Below, piece by piece: positions 36,791 through 49,976 of a stretch of 64,000 nt of DNA. The position numbers were made by a program, and so were the translations under genes. Origin of the DNA: Anarhynchus alexandrinus. Its lineage: Eukaryota > Chordata > Aves > Charadriiformes > Charadriidae. The notes beneath the pieces are model-generated. The model saw only the letters and a program-made list of their open reading frames with translations, ran no database searches and was not told the origin of the DNA. The stretch spans positions 3,756,972-3,820,971 of the forward strand of contig VUYV01000080.1 in NCBI GenBank assembly GCA_008711295.1. The letters are read 5' to 3'. Position 1 is the first letter of the stretch; each line of letters opens with the position of its first letter.

Positions 36791-39700
36791 ATTAGCTCAT
36801 GTTAAGACACAGCTTTATCATTTTATATTATAATATATAGTGACAGTAGGGGCCTGGACTTTGAGATTCCCTAGGCCCTTTTGTATTTTATACACCCATC
36901 TCAGAAGGGTTAGAGAGCTCTCCTTAGCCTGTGGAAAACTGGTGGGACTAGGCCAGTGCTGAGAACACTGAGAGAAAGACAGGAAATATTAACTTGGCAC
37001 AGAGCCACACTGGGGAATGAACTATTGCTTCCAAACTGGGGCCAGCTCCTCTATATGCACATCAGAGAGTCCATTTCTGATTGTGCGTGTCTATCTGTGG
37101 GTATATTTCAAGGTGATTTTGGGTATGGAAAGGAGTAAATAGAAATAATAATGCATTTCTGCTCAGTTCTTCAGCATAACTCACTTCCTTGTTCCCAGTT
37201 ACCTAAAGTTTAAGCTCAGAAGAGCATTGCAGAGCCCAGCATTCCTTCCACTCGCATAGCAAAACCATTCCTCTTTAGATACGCACTGCCTGCTTCATTC
37301 CTATTTATATAGTAATTCACTTTTTCTTTTTAATATTATTTATTTATTTATTTTAAGTAATAATAATTCGCTCATGCCCTCTGGTATTAGCACCTACACT
37401 GCTCTATGATAAAATTCTGCTGGGTTACATACAGAGACCTCCAAAATATACATTTTGTAATATCTGTTCTTCTGGTGTGGGGGTTTTTTTTTGTTGTTTG
37501 TTTGGTTTGTTTGGTGTTTTTTTTTTAAATAGATATCTTCAGATACTGCTTAGAGATTGTGAAAAGTGGTTTTCCTTTTATGAACTTTAAGCATGTCGCA
37601 GTGATCAAATGGGTAGAGCTGTCCTTTAAGGACATTGGCAATTATTGTCATCATACCTCCTGTTAGGCAGTTCAAATTGCTTAAAACTTTGATAATGATT
37701 ACTTGACTGCATTTAAATGAAGGTCGTTTACCCTTCCATTCCTTACTTATATAGCATCTTCCGCGCAACACGCCTCAAGGCCCTTTCCAAAGAACACTAA
37801 TCAGTACACAAAATTATATTGAAGCAAATAACCTTGTCACAAATTCCATTACACAGTAAAAGCTAAATAAAAAATAATAGCTTTCCTGTCTATATTTAAA
37901 AATATATATCCACTTAGTGTCAAGCTTTTCAAGTAGAAGAGAATGCCACAGAAGAGCACGGATCGTACTGCAGAGCAAGAAAAAGAAAAGTAAACTATTG
38001 CCATGACACACTTAACCAATATTCCCCCTACCTTACCAATACAATGGGCAATTGCAAAAATCAATATTTTTAAAATGCTGGCTCATGTTAAACTAAAAAA
38101 TTTTCAATGGGAATTTCAAAGGAACAGTTGAAGCCATGCCCAAGAGGGCCAACCAGCCAGTGCAACAGAAATCGCCTTGTCTTGCAATAATAACTGTTTT
38201 AAGGTTTGATTGAGGCAAGACTGGCATCAATCTGACATTTACTTAAAGGAGAACTGTAACCGTTTTGCTTAGCCTGCCAGTTCAAAACAGAAGAAGGACT
38301 TCTTCCCATAAATAAAGGTAATTTCTTATCTATGTACACATACAACCTCCCACACTAACTCAGACAAGCGAATGTACTTCCCTTGCTTGCAAGTCTAGAC
38401 AGGAGAAAAGATGACTGATAATGTCACTCCCGTTCCATAGTGGGTTTGTCGGCTGCTTACTGGTAACCCCGATGCTGACTGTAAATACAGCAGTCTCCAC
38501 AAAATCCAGCAGGCTCTTTGAGTTGCTACAAATTGACATAAGTAAAAATATCAAGTAAAAACAGCTTGGAAATTACCTTTCCTCCTAACCAAACAAGTGA
38601 TTTGATCCACTTTAGTGGCAAACTCAGCCCTTCCTTTGTCACAAGTCTGGGACCATAAAAGAAACTGCAGAAACACTATATGCGCAAGAAGCTAAAACGA
38701 CAAAAATCTTAGGTCACTGATAGATGTAGCATTGTATTTATAGCATTATCTGTGCTGCAGAATAACACACACCCCAGAAAAATCCAGTGATCGCTCTTGC
38801 AGATATGTTCTGTGGTAGTTTCTCATCTGAAAAAGCAGAAACAAAATGAAACTAACTGCCAACTGCAACCCTTCTGAAGAGCAAAAACATCTTAAAAATC
38901 AGAGGACAAGAGCCACCCCATATCCCATATAATTTAACTCTTTTTTTGGCTGACAGAAATGTAGCAGGGAAGGGGAAGAGAAGAAAGACTAAATACAAGG
39001 GAGAGTAGTAAAGATGTCCAGAAATAAGAGAGACTCAATCAAAGCTCTTACCCAAGTATTTGCATTATTGCTGATTTTATCTTGTGAAAAATGAAGAAGT
39101 TGAGGAAATAAAATACAAATTAAAGAAGAGAAACAGAACATTCGGAAAACTAATTTCAAAATTAGAGAGAACACAACTGAAATACAAATATGAAATACAA
39201 ATAAATAAAACTCTCACTGCACAGTAATACACAAGATGCCTGTGCTTAAAGTGGTGAAACAGTCTTTGTTCAGAGTCCTGTCTGCCAACTTTTATACAGA
39301 GTTTGGCATACTATACGGCGATCTTTTCACATACAAAAACAAACACAATTTTCTTTTGGAAACTACAAACCTCTTCTGTAATTCCAACTGAAATGATTTA
39401 TTGGCCAATTGACACTTCTTGAATTAATTCTTCTTCAAGTATAACCTAGGAAATTCCATCTCCTATCAGTTATGTCAAATTTGACAGCCTCAGGTGAAAT
39501 TTCTCCTTTCTTAATTATTTTATTATCCCATTAATTCTTCCAATCCATTAGTTACACTCCCATCTCCCCCTGTGAAGAATTTCTCTTCTTCCTTGATGTC
39601 TATACCTTTCAAGAACCTCAAATAAACAATGTCCTCCCTTGGCAATCTCTCCACTAGACTAAACGTTTCACTACTGTCATCTCCCTTCAGAATCTAACTA

Positions 39701-40029
39701 GTGCGCACGCACCAGTTTTTCTCCACCATTAGTAACAAGTGCAGAAGGGAACAACCAAAGTGATCCTCTCAGAACCAGAGGCAGAGGTGTCTGATTTTCG
39801 CTACTGTGCGCTACGATAGTTACGTATATCTGCTTCCCCACCCCATGGCAAAAAAGTACTTTTGAAAATTGTACATTGCAAACTATATCTTAGCTGTTGC
39901 CTACTGTTCCTCTATATGAGGTGACACTAAAAGGTGAAATGCACCATGTTGCAAATCTACCAATCAAACAAAGCAGTCGGTGGCCACACTGAAAGGAAGG
40001 GAATGGTACAGATTTTACTCTCAAAACTG
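36791..40029. other. Intron segment, no gene seen
   Basis: AT-rich. It includes an (ATTT)n stretch at 37334-37355, a G/T-rich run at 37478-37526, a possible degenerate dispersed repeat at 37747-37795 and a 13-bp perfect tandem duplication TGAAATACAAATA at 39178-39203. Confidence 0.6.
39178..39203. repeat. 13-bp tandem duplication, two exact copies
   Basis: TGAAATACAAATA occurs twice head to tail. Confidence 0.85.
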
Positions 40030-40212
40030 CCGATTCCTGGGACAGGCTGCCCAGGGAGGCTGGGGAATCTCCATTCCTGGAGACTGTCAGACCTCAACAG
40101 GACAAGGCCCTGACTAACCTGATCTAATTTTGAATTAGCCCTGCTCTGAGCAAAAGGTTGGGCTAGATGACCTCCAGAGGTCCCTTCCAACCCAACTTGC
40201 TCTCTGTGAATC
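40030..40212 (+). mobile_element. CR1 LINE 3' end (5'-truncated), plus orientation
   Basis: Contains the CR1 3' words CAGGCTGCCCAGGGAGGCTG, TCTCCATTCCTGGAGA and GGCTAGATGACCTCCAGAGG followed by TCCCTTCCAACCC. The terminal octamer repeat is degraded to CTCTGTGAATCA. Orientation is opposite to the copies at 41.3 and 54.8 kb, and antisense to FIGN. Confidence 0.9.
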
Positions 40213-41267
40213 ACTTGGGAATTTTTGATCGTTCCAGGAATACAGCGTAGTACCCCAAATTGGCTGTGTGCTGAATTCTCCATTACATCTTGTGCTGTGC
40301 TATTATTTCACTTACAGTCTGATACCAGATGCAAGAAGTATAAAGACTGGACTTCTTCTCCCAGCAGTATTGCCAGGAGATTTAGGAGATCATCCAGCTT
40401 CTCTTGGACTATAGCCATTTTTACAAATTGTGAGAACAGAGAAGATGGATGGAGCACACTGGAACAGCAAGACAACCTCAAGGGAATATATAAGGCAATC
40501 ATCAGTACAGCGGCCATATTACCTGTAATGCGGCAAAACATGAAATTATCCATTGTTTTGGATAATTCCAGAAGGATAACAGTCAGCAAAGCCAAGTTCA
40601 GTGTCATCACCTTTGCCAAATGATCCCAGCTCTTTCTGGAATACAGGTTTCAGTTGGTTTTGAGAAGGGATTAGATACTGCCTCCCAACATCGAGGGCAA
40701 AACCAGAGCCTGCCTTGGCTCAGACAGTCAATACATAACCTAGAAGTCCTGCTGTCGATCTAGTGGAGATTAGAGAGAGCTGATTTTTCACTACTTTGTC
40801 TAAATTTTCTCAAGAACACCCTTATTTCTGCAGACTGAATTGGAGGATCATATACTTCATCTTCTCCAAGACCTTCCTGTACTTTTGATACTCAGTTATG
40901 GCAAATCATCAAACCACTGTAACACCATTTCCCTGACACAAGGATCAACTAGGTGCTTTTGGGGACAATCTCTGCTCACAGCAGTATAGAGATTATTTTA
41001 GACACAACTGGAAATGGTGGAATCCCTTTGGGGTTGGCTTTCGCTAGCTTAGTATCTAATAGAATAAATCTGCTAAGAGCTCCAAGTCAAGTGTAGTATG
41101 CTCCAATAAAAAGGAAAAGAATAAGAAATAAGACTATTAATGGCAGCACAATAAAAATAAAAATAAATAACCCACTCAAAAATAAATAGTAAATCAAGCA
41201 AGCACAAAACCTGAGGCAACAAAGAGGTGTTGAAGGCGACCAAGTGCCTAATTCTAGAGTGTTCATT
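40213..41267. other. Spacer between two CR1 copies, no gene seen
   Basis: A 132-codon plus-strand frame (40225-40623) overlaps a 103-codon minus-strand frame; neither resembles a known protein and both are likely chance. Confidence 0.55.
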
Positions 41268-41962
41268 CATAGAATCACAGAATGGCTAGAGTTGGAAGGG
41301 ACCTTAAAATCATCTACTTCCAACCCCCCTGGCATGGGCAGGGACACCTCCCACTAGACCAGGTTTCTCAAAGCCCCATCCAACCTGGCCTTGAACACTT
41401 CCAGGGATGGGGCATCCACAACTTCCCTAGGCAACCTCTTCCAGTGTCTCACTACACTCACAGTAAAAAATTTCCTCCTAATAGCTAGTCTAAATCTATC
41501 CTCTTTCAGTTTAAAACCGTTACCCCTCATCGTATTGCTACACTCCCTGATAAAGAGTCCCTCTCCACCTTTCCTGTAGGCCCCCTTTAGGTACTGGAAG
41601 GACGCAATAAGGGCTCTCCGGAGCCTTCTCTTCTCCGGGCTGAGCAGCCCCAACTCTTTCAGCCTGTCCTCATGGGAGAGGTGCTCCAGCCCTCAGATCA
41701 TCCTCGTGGCCCTCCTCTGGACTTGCTCCAACAGGTCCATGTCCTTCTTATGCTGAGGGTCCCAGAGCTGGACACAGTACTCCAGGTGGGGTCTCACAAG
41801 AGCAGAGTAGAGGGGGAGAATCACCTCCCTTCACCTGCTGGCCACACTTCTTTTGATGCGGTTGGCTTTCTGGGCTGTGAGCACACATTGCCGGGTCATA
41901 TTGAGCTTCTCATCCAGAAACACCCCCATGTCCTTTTTCTCAGGGTTGCTCTCAAATCTTCA
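41268..41962 (-). mobile_element. CR1 LINE, 5'-truncated copy with ORF2 C-terminus
   Basis: CR1 in minus orientation. The plus strand starts with CATAGAAT-CACAGAAT (the terminal octamers, 41268-41283) and carries the hallmark GGAAGGGACCTTAAAATCAT, CCAACCCCCCTGGCATGGGC and CTGGCCTTGAACACTTCCAGG. A 99-codon minus-strand frame (41354-41653) still encodes the ORF2 C-terminus (GEGLFIREC, RHWKRLPREVV, SLEVFKARLDGAL). The body extends to CAGGGTTGCTCTCAA near 41962, about 695 bp. Same orientation as FIGN transcription, so it is transcribed in sense within the intron. Confidence 0.95.
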
Positions 41963-42560
41963 AGATATTGAGCATCATAGCACTGAGTTGGCAAAATAAG
42001 TATATAAATCACTGCAAAACCTTGTGTGTTTTCCAGTAGGAATGTGCCTACCCTTAAGTCAAATCAGAATTTCTTGAATTGGTGTTTAGCAATCAAGAGA
42101 GCAGCTTGCCAAACTGGCTCTTTCAAAATGCTTTTCCTTAGAGAAGATTCACATTGGTAAAGTCTTCCACAATTACATTTCCTCTGGAACTAATTAAAGG
42201 ATAAGTTTTTTGATAATCATGTTTTAAAATGTTGATTTTCAAACATTCTAGAGATACAACTAATTTTTAGAACTTTAGGCAGGGCTGTCAGAATAATGCA
42301 ACATTGGAAAGTATTTTCAATGCAAGTTGAAAATATACCAAAAAATGGGCAGACTATAGGCTCTTAAAAGGAGGCCAATATTTGGATTTCTTCTACCATT
42401 TTTTAAAATTTTTGAATATGTGTAGACAAGGAATTCAGTTTCAAATCAAAATTATTTAGGAAGGAAACATTGTCATATGTCATTCAACTCTTAAATCTTT
42501 TCCACTCAGGAAGGCAAAAAATGTTAATGTAAAGTTTTTTGGTTGAGGATGCAGTGATTA

Positions 42561-42608
42561 TTTTGATTATTTGACAATCACAGGTTTTGATTATTTGATA
42601 ATCACAGA
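42561..42608. repeat. 24-bp tandem duplication
   Basis: TTTTGATTATTTGACAATCA-CAGG and TTTTGATTATTTGATAATCA-CAGA stand head to tail with two mismatches. Confidence 0.85.
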
Positions 42609-45010
42609 AGCAGGCAGGTTTATTTTTTACTTTGCTACAAATGAAATATATATTATTTACTCTGCTGCAAAAGCTTAGAGAGCCTGACTAAAGATTGCAC
42701 ATAATTCCCATAGTATCCTCTTCATTGTTGTATGTCACCCGTCATGCCTCTCAGCTGCTATCATATGATAGATACTCTGCCTTAAAGGTGGTCACCACAA
42801 CGCAGCCACTTCTGGAGTAGAGTGACATGTGCTATTAACACATGGCAGATTATGATCCCTGAGCAGAAGACTGCTGTCTATCTGAAAGTAGCACTGAAGA
42901 AATACAGGTGATCTTCAGTAAAAGACAAACATGGCATGTTCATGACAGAAAAACCAAATGATGCAACTCAGAACTATAAATGTTTAAGACTATAACTACT
43001 TATGATCTCACTTATTCAAAAGCTTGTATATCCAGTAGCCAGGTAACCTTACTACACTGTCTGGAGAATTGTTTAAGATATCTCAGTGGGACTTAGAGCA
43101 TCCAGACATAAACTGGCTGAACTGTTAACCTGAAAGAAACCATTCAGTATTGCCCTAGAATTAATTAGTTCCACTTTAACATGGAAAAGGGTTTCAGTGG
43201 GAAAAGTGCCAGAATGAGAGCCATCAAACCAGACCTCTGGTAATCACCAGAGAGCAGGAGTATTAATCTATCTGATTAATCTGTTGAGCTGTAATAGTTC
43301 CTCAAGGGCAGTGCGATGAGTTGGTAAGTGAACCTGATGTCATTCTTCTACCCCTGCTCCAGAAGGATATAGGTCTGTACAAGAAAGCTTGCTGGCAGCA
43401 GCAGTGCTTCCTATTTGCCCTGATAGGAACTGGTTGAAAGCAGCTGGATACTTCTCCAGACCCACTAGATGCTACCTTTGCTGAAAATTTTGCAACACTT
43501 TCACCAGAACCGTGCTGTCTTTGACAACATTAAGTAGGGATTGAAGCACTTGAGAGGAACAGTTAGCAATGACACCATACTAGAGCTATCATGGAAGCCA
43601 ATCCTGATATGAGAATAAAATATATTCTGGTAATAAGGTCTGTCAGAAGAAGCCTCCCTGCCAGGGAAGCAACAGAGGTTTTTGACAACCAGAGGAGAAA
43701 AGCTACAGAGTAAATATGATCATAACTGACCGTGCAGCTACTGTCAGCCTTTTGCCACATTAAAGCAAGTGTGCTACATTAGTACACGTTAAAGTTTTTG
43801 GCTTCTGCTGGGTCTCTGAATGTTGGGAGCCACTAGGTCTGGGGAGGGAATGAGATTTCACTGTATTTCAGATAAGATTCCCCCCCCCCCAGCCTTTCAA
43901 AGAGGATAAACATGTTTATCTCATCTTCTGGTCCTTAAAAGAAAACTTATTAAAGCTATCTAAAACTGAGGTGCTGAAGAAAGCATGATGGCAGAGACAA
44001 CATTATCTGCCAACCTCCAATAAGGATTTTGGTGACTGAGCAGAAATGTTTACGGTATCAGTAAACTCCTACAAGCATTTGGACTGACATCCATGGGCAA
44101 AAACTAAGACAAATGCCAGTTATTGCCAAGGACAATCTGCAATTAAGAATTTCACAGACAAAATATGAGACAAAGGGAATAGACAGTAAATCACTGTCAA
44201 ACAAACTGAAATAGAGAAACTGGAACAAAAATTTAACATATTGAATTATTCCAAGAAAAGACAAAATGATCCCAGTGACTTCAGAAAAGCTGCTGATGCT
44301 GAATCATCGGGAGCTATAATTTCATCTGTCCAGATTCCTGATGCAGGAAATGCTCCCACAATTTCTGTCACCTTTTAAAAAGACAGTATTTTCTACTGAA
44401 CTAAACAGAAACCTGCCCTATCTTAATCACCTAGTCTCCACTTGGCAGCTGCATATGTGTAAAATATTTCTAAAAGGGTACCAGGTCACCGAAGGAAGCA
44501 TCTATTGAGCATCTTTTCTTTTACTCATTGACTTCCTATTTTTCCTCTGTGCTTTACACACTTTTTCCCTCCTCTGTCGGCCACCTCAGCTCTGGAATCA
44601 CACTGGGAGTCAATCATTTTGCAGTCTCTGACCCAGAGTATTGATTCAATGCTGTGAAAGATGCCATTCAGTTATAATCACTAACTAAACCATAAAACTA
44701 TATTATTACCTACATTCATTCACTCCAGTAATATGACTAAACACCTTTAACTTCTTTCATCAACTCTATACAGTAGCCATGTCACCTCAGGAAGACAAAA
44801 AGTAAAGAAAAAAAAAAAGATAAAGTCCAAACAGGCCTTTTGGAGCACAGTTAGATCATGTTTTACAATGCATTCCCCTCTGTAAAATAATAGTAGGCAG
44901 CCCCTTACTATCACTGTTTTAAAGACAAATTTAGTTTCTTTACCTGTAATTTTCAAATGGACACATGCCATTCTTTTAACCTTTCACAACTGACTTGTTT
45001 CTTACTCTTC

Positions 45011-45034
45011 CTGGTGTCTGTATACAGACACCAG
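45011..45034. repeat. Perfect 24-bp palindrome
   Basis: The left arm CTGGTGTCTGTA and right arm TACAGACACCAG are exact reverse complements with no spacer. Symmetry stops at both flanks (C/A). It could extrude as a cruciform or bind a dimeric factor. Confidence 0.9.
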
Positions 45035-48000
45035 ACTCCCATGAAATATCCCATTAGTCCCACTGCTGAATTCTGGTTTCACCTGATGTCACCTTTCACT
45101 ACCACAGGCAATTTAAAACTCAGGCATTCTGCCATAGCTGAGCAGACATAAAAGACCAAAAGTTACTTTAGAAAAATTATTTCTTAGAAAAAGTCTAAGA
45201 AGAATTTATAAGTCTCCTCTCTCCATTATTTTTCCCCCAATCAGGAATTATTCCGAAAGCCGAAGATTTATTCCCATTTATTTGGCCTTGCATTGGTAAT
45301 AAAAAATATTATTTTCTTAGCTTTACAAGCCTATAAGGCATAAAGAATCTTTTAGAAAAACACAAGGTGAATTCTGATGGAGCCAATCCCCAAGCTTGGA
45401 AATTATAAAAACACAGGCAAAGAAATCAGTTCTATCTTCTCTTGCATGGCTAGCCTGCGTCTTGCCAACCCAATACAGATGGGAAGCAATAAAAACGGTA
45501 ACAAGTATTTCCAACAAAGAGGACAGCAAAAGGAATCGTCATCAGAGAGAGAACACTTAATAAAATACTTTAAACAGAAATTACTTTAGTTACAGGAGAC
45601 CAATAAAGATGGAAAAACAATCAATCCAAATAGCATGTTGATGGATCTCAAAGCTTTTCTTTTGCAGAGCTTAGTAAAAGAATGCACTGAGAATTACTTT
45701 GCTTTATACTGTTCAATCATTCTGTGTTTGTGTCTCTATGACGAAAGGATGTATCTGACTGAATAAGTCCCAAGTCCAAGAGTCTTTACTGGACAATCTG
45801 TAGACCTGAATTATGAATTACCAATGAACCAACAAGTTTCAAGGGCTTGCTTTTTTGTGAAGGCTCAACACAAGACACTGAAGAGGCCAGAAAAATACTG
45901 CTACTGAAACAGTTATCATCCCGACTGCAAAGGATAATGAAAAGAAAATCTTCCTTTGGCATAAAGAGCAAAAATAATATTATAAAGATACGTCTTTAAA
46001 TACAAGCCAGACATTTCACATGAAATGGTTCCTGTCTATTGTTAACTTCAAATGAAGGAGATCTAGGACGCCTTCTTCTTCCTCCCTTTTAAAATTCTAT
46101 TAAACACATCAAATTCAAATCATGAGAATCTCATATGTTTTAGAATGGGAACAGTAACTTCTAAGTTGAGAGAAATAACTCTGAAGGAGCAAAAAAATAA
46201 GTTCCCTTACCCCAAGATGAATCCTTTAGTCTCTCTTCCTCAATTCCATCCTTCTTAAGATGAAGCTTGGAAGAAGAATCCATAGTTAGATGGATACAAC
46301 AAGTTACTCCCACCCATTAAAACGTATCTTTCAGCAAAAGAAAATTCAAGGGAAGAGTGAAAATGGTTTGAGATTGAGCTGAAAGTTAGTTTTATAGCAG
46401 CCGGTCAAGAAGTCAAATCCAAACAACCTCTTTTCTCTTGCTTTTATCAGAACATAATCTGAGGAATGTTGTAGATCAGAGACTCAAACAAAGGAATTTT
46501 GAACACTTGATATGCCTAAACAACTTGTCTTATCTGAGAAGCAGTGGGGTAAATCTTTTGTAGTAACTTATGCTCTTTGCCTAATTATTTGTAAAGTGGT
46601 CATATTCAAATATGGATAATCCATTTAAATAACAAGTTCTTTGGGATCCTTAGGGTTCGACAAAAGTCTAAAATGACAGTATTTAGCTAATACCTACAGA
46701 TAAATGATGTGGAGGAGCTGTGGGCAACTGAAGTTTACAGCATGAACGATTTGGGACTTGGACACTGTATTATGCCAAGTCCCACATGGGAGTCATTTCA
46801 TTCTTTCTTCTGGACGACTGATTAATCCCATTCCACTACAGCAGCAGCAAGTTGTAAGATACTTTCTAAGTGCACCAAGCTGTTCCCAGTGCTATTGCCA
46901 AACAAAGTAAGAATATTTTCTTTGATGTGAAGAAAAGTTACATTCCTTCCTCCTTCAATTGCTAGCAGTGTTGAAAAACCACTTAGGTGAATGGCTAGAT
47001 ATCACTAAAATCTTGTTACACGACATATCAGAAATCTCAGTCAGATCAAGTGACAGAGATATAGAGATCAGCAGGGGCACAAAATAAGGGGGGAAAAAAA
47101 AGAAAAAGGGAAAAAGACAAATACATTAATAAAGCCCTTTCACAAACCCTTTCTTGCTTGTCAGCAGAGCCTTAAACATATTCAGAGTATTTTAAGTGTC
47201 CCAACAGGTAGAGATGATAATTAAGAGAAAGGGTATGTGAAGAAATATATGTGAAAGATATTTTGCGTCCACTGTTAGGAGGGCTGGAAGTGCTATGGCA
47301 CAAACACTGGACAAATGACAGTCTCAGAATTTCTCCACTCAGGATCCCTGATGGCAACAGATCAACCTTTCAACAACCATTTCATTTTCTTGGTTACTGC
47401 CGAAAATGTTTTCCAATCTAAGCCATGTTTTATAACAAATCTGTAAAGTTTCAGAGTGCTACAGAAAGCATTACAGAAATGCAAATCGTACTACTGGTTA
47501 ATGCGGTTTCTATAAGCAGCAGTCATAATAAATAATTGAAATAATATGTACTGCTGATTCACAGTGAGGGGAAAAAGTCCTACTGCACTTGGCAGACAGA
47601 AATACAGATACTGCTGAAGACAGGAACATTACACTTTACTATTGAGACATACAATGCCTTCAACTGAAGATCAAATCCTCGTTGGCTAGAAAAGAATAGA
47701 ATTACAGCTCAATTGTGTCTGAGAAACCATGATAATGTATTGTAATCTAACAAATAATATTTAAACAAGTGTTGTTCAAAAGCATCAGCTTCTCTGAAGA
47801 TCCATAACATACAAAGTTGTTGTCCTTCCCTATTTATGTGCTACAGGTATTGTAACAGCTCTTGTACTTCATAGCATACTGGAAGCTCATGCCATAGATG
47901 TTTTCCCCAAAGATCTCAACAGTATGAACTGTAGCTCTTCCACAGCAGTCCAAAAATTATCGCTGATTTGCCAAGGCCCTGTTGAAAATCTTCTACTCCA

Positions 48001-48429
48001 GGAATCCTTTCCAACTGTATTGTGCTTTCTGGACAACATTTGTTAATTATGGGGAAAAAAAAGATGTTTTATTTCACCTGCACCATTGTTGCAGAAACAG
48101 CTATCTTAGCCAGTTACCACACTGGACTTTCTGAAAACAGACCAAAAAACCCAAGAGATGCTGTCTCCTCTGCTCTGTGCAAACATACACACACACAAAA
48201 CTGTTCTGTTTGCAGTAAATAATTATGAGGTGAATTACATGTTTTTAATAGACTATTTTCTAATAAAATAATTGTTAAAATAGTGGGGGGTGGGGGAACC
48301 CACTCTCCAAATTCAACGGGATAACGATCTTTCCCGTGGGCCCTGAGCTTATCCCTTCGAGTTACAAAAACAAAAACCCCAGAGAACTGGCAAACAAATT
48401 TATCACGTTATTGTTGGCATCAAAACAGA

Positions 48430-48745
48430 GGAACTTTTAATCTATTTCAGCTGAAATCATATGATCCAGTAGCCTGGGGGAAGGGCTATTAATAGCAGAC
48501 AGGGCAAAGAGGAGGAGAGAGCAACTTTCCTCAGCCCAGAGCCAGGCAGCAGGTTCTCCGCAGCTTTTCCCCACCATCCACCCTAGCACATGGGGCCAGA
48601 GGGGTGGGAAGCCCAGCGGCACTGAGCTCGCAGAGGCAGTGTTGGGCATCAGGGCTCGGCGGTCTCTGACATCCCACCGCAGCTCCAGCTAAGGACTCAC
48701 ACCACGGCCCTCCCGATGCCAGCCGACCTCGCTTTTGGTCATAGC
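48430..48745. other. GC-rich patch within AT-rich intron
   Basis: GC content is visibly raised, with around ten CpGs in about 300 bases. Two overlapping minus-strand frames (48437-48649 and 48531-48749) are a result of the composition and match nothing known. Possible regulatory element or unrecognised repeat. Confidence 0.35.
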
Positions 48746-49942
48746 GCATTTGAAGAGCTTTTAGGCTACTTCTGCAACAGAGTGTGGGCTATTGTACTCA
48801 GGATTGGAAAAGACGATGGAGACAGCACTGAAAAAAGTAAATTGGCTATGAGCAAGTCCCTATCTCTTGTTTGGTATCGATAACGTATTCCTTTAATGAG
48901 GGGTAGGAGAGAAGAAAAAAACCAAAACAACAAAGGAAGATGGAGAAATGGCTTTCATCAACAGAAATGCGTACATAACCAACAAGCTGAATAATCACAA
49001 AACGGGGAAAAACCCTGATCCAAGCATTAATAATTCAATTAGTATTCATTGAAATAACATTGATTTTAATTAATCTATTTCACATCACTGTTCATATCCT
49101 GTGCGCTTTCTATTACGGCTTAAAAATCATTAGTGTATGAGCCTGCTAAGTACTCATATCTTTAAAAATAACAAAAAGGAGACACAAACTTGCCAAATAA
49201 ATATTTTAAAGCCTCAAATAGTCAATAAATAAAAATGAACTGTAATTGCTTGTCACTGTGCATTACTAATATGGGATATACTAGTATGTTGCCAGCTGTA
49301 TTATAAACATAATTTGATTCATCGGAACTTCAGTATATTAAAATATTGGTAAAAACTGCATCAGCCACCAAAGTATATACTCCCCAGCTTGTATTTGCAC
49401 AATACAGTATCTGGCACTGTTTGGTGACTGACCGAAGCAGAACACTTTTCATTTATTCTACTGCTCTGAGCTCATCCAAAATACACAGGAACAAAAAAAT
49501 GTACATGTTTCTGTCTGAAGTAGGTCCAGCAGATCGATAGAGAATATCTGTGTCCATCACAGAGCTTTGCTGGAGATGATGCGGAACAAGGTGCATTTCT
49601 AAAGGAAACTCGAAGAGCCACTGTAATTCCTAAAGCTCTGTGCATCACAGCCAGCCAGAGCCAGCGTGCAAGAACTGCGCTTCTCTGCTTTAGGACATAA
49701 TTTCTCTTTTTCATGTTGGGTAATATTGACACTTTGGCCTTGGCCCTTCAGCAGGGTACTTTACCAGTGGGTCCCTACCAAGATGGATAAAAGATAAAGA
49801 AGAGAGACGCATAGGCAAATGCGATTTGATAGAGAGCAGCAAGACCAGTCTGAGCTGCCTGGTATACTAAAATGATTTTACAAAGAGATAAAAATAAATA
49901 TGCTTCTCTTTACAATCTCCTGTCATTACCCTTTATTGTTAC

Positions 49943-49976
49943 TATTTATTTTATTTTATTTTATCTATTTATTTTT
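49943..49976. repeat. (TTTTA)n/(TTTA)n microsatellite
   Basis: TATTTATTTTATTTTATTTTATC followed by TATTTATTTTT. Confidence 0.8.

Noticed and set aside
40225..40623. 132-codon plus-strand frame with overlapping minus-strand frame
   Set aside because: Low-complexity composition, no recognisable domain and no promoter or splice context; length is within chance for 64 kb.
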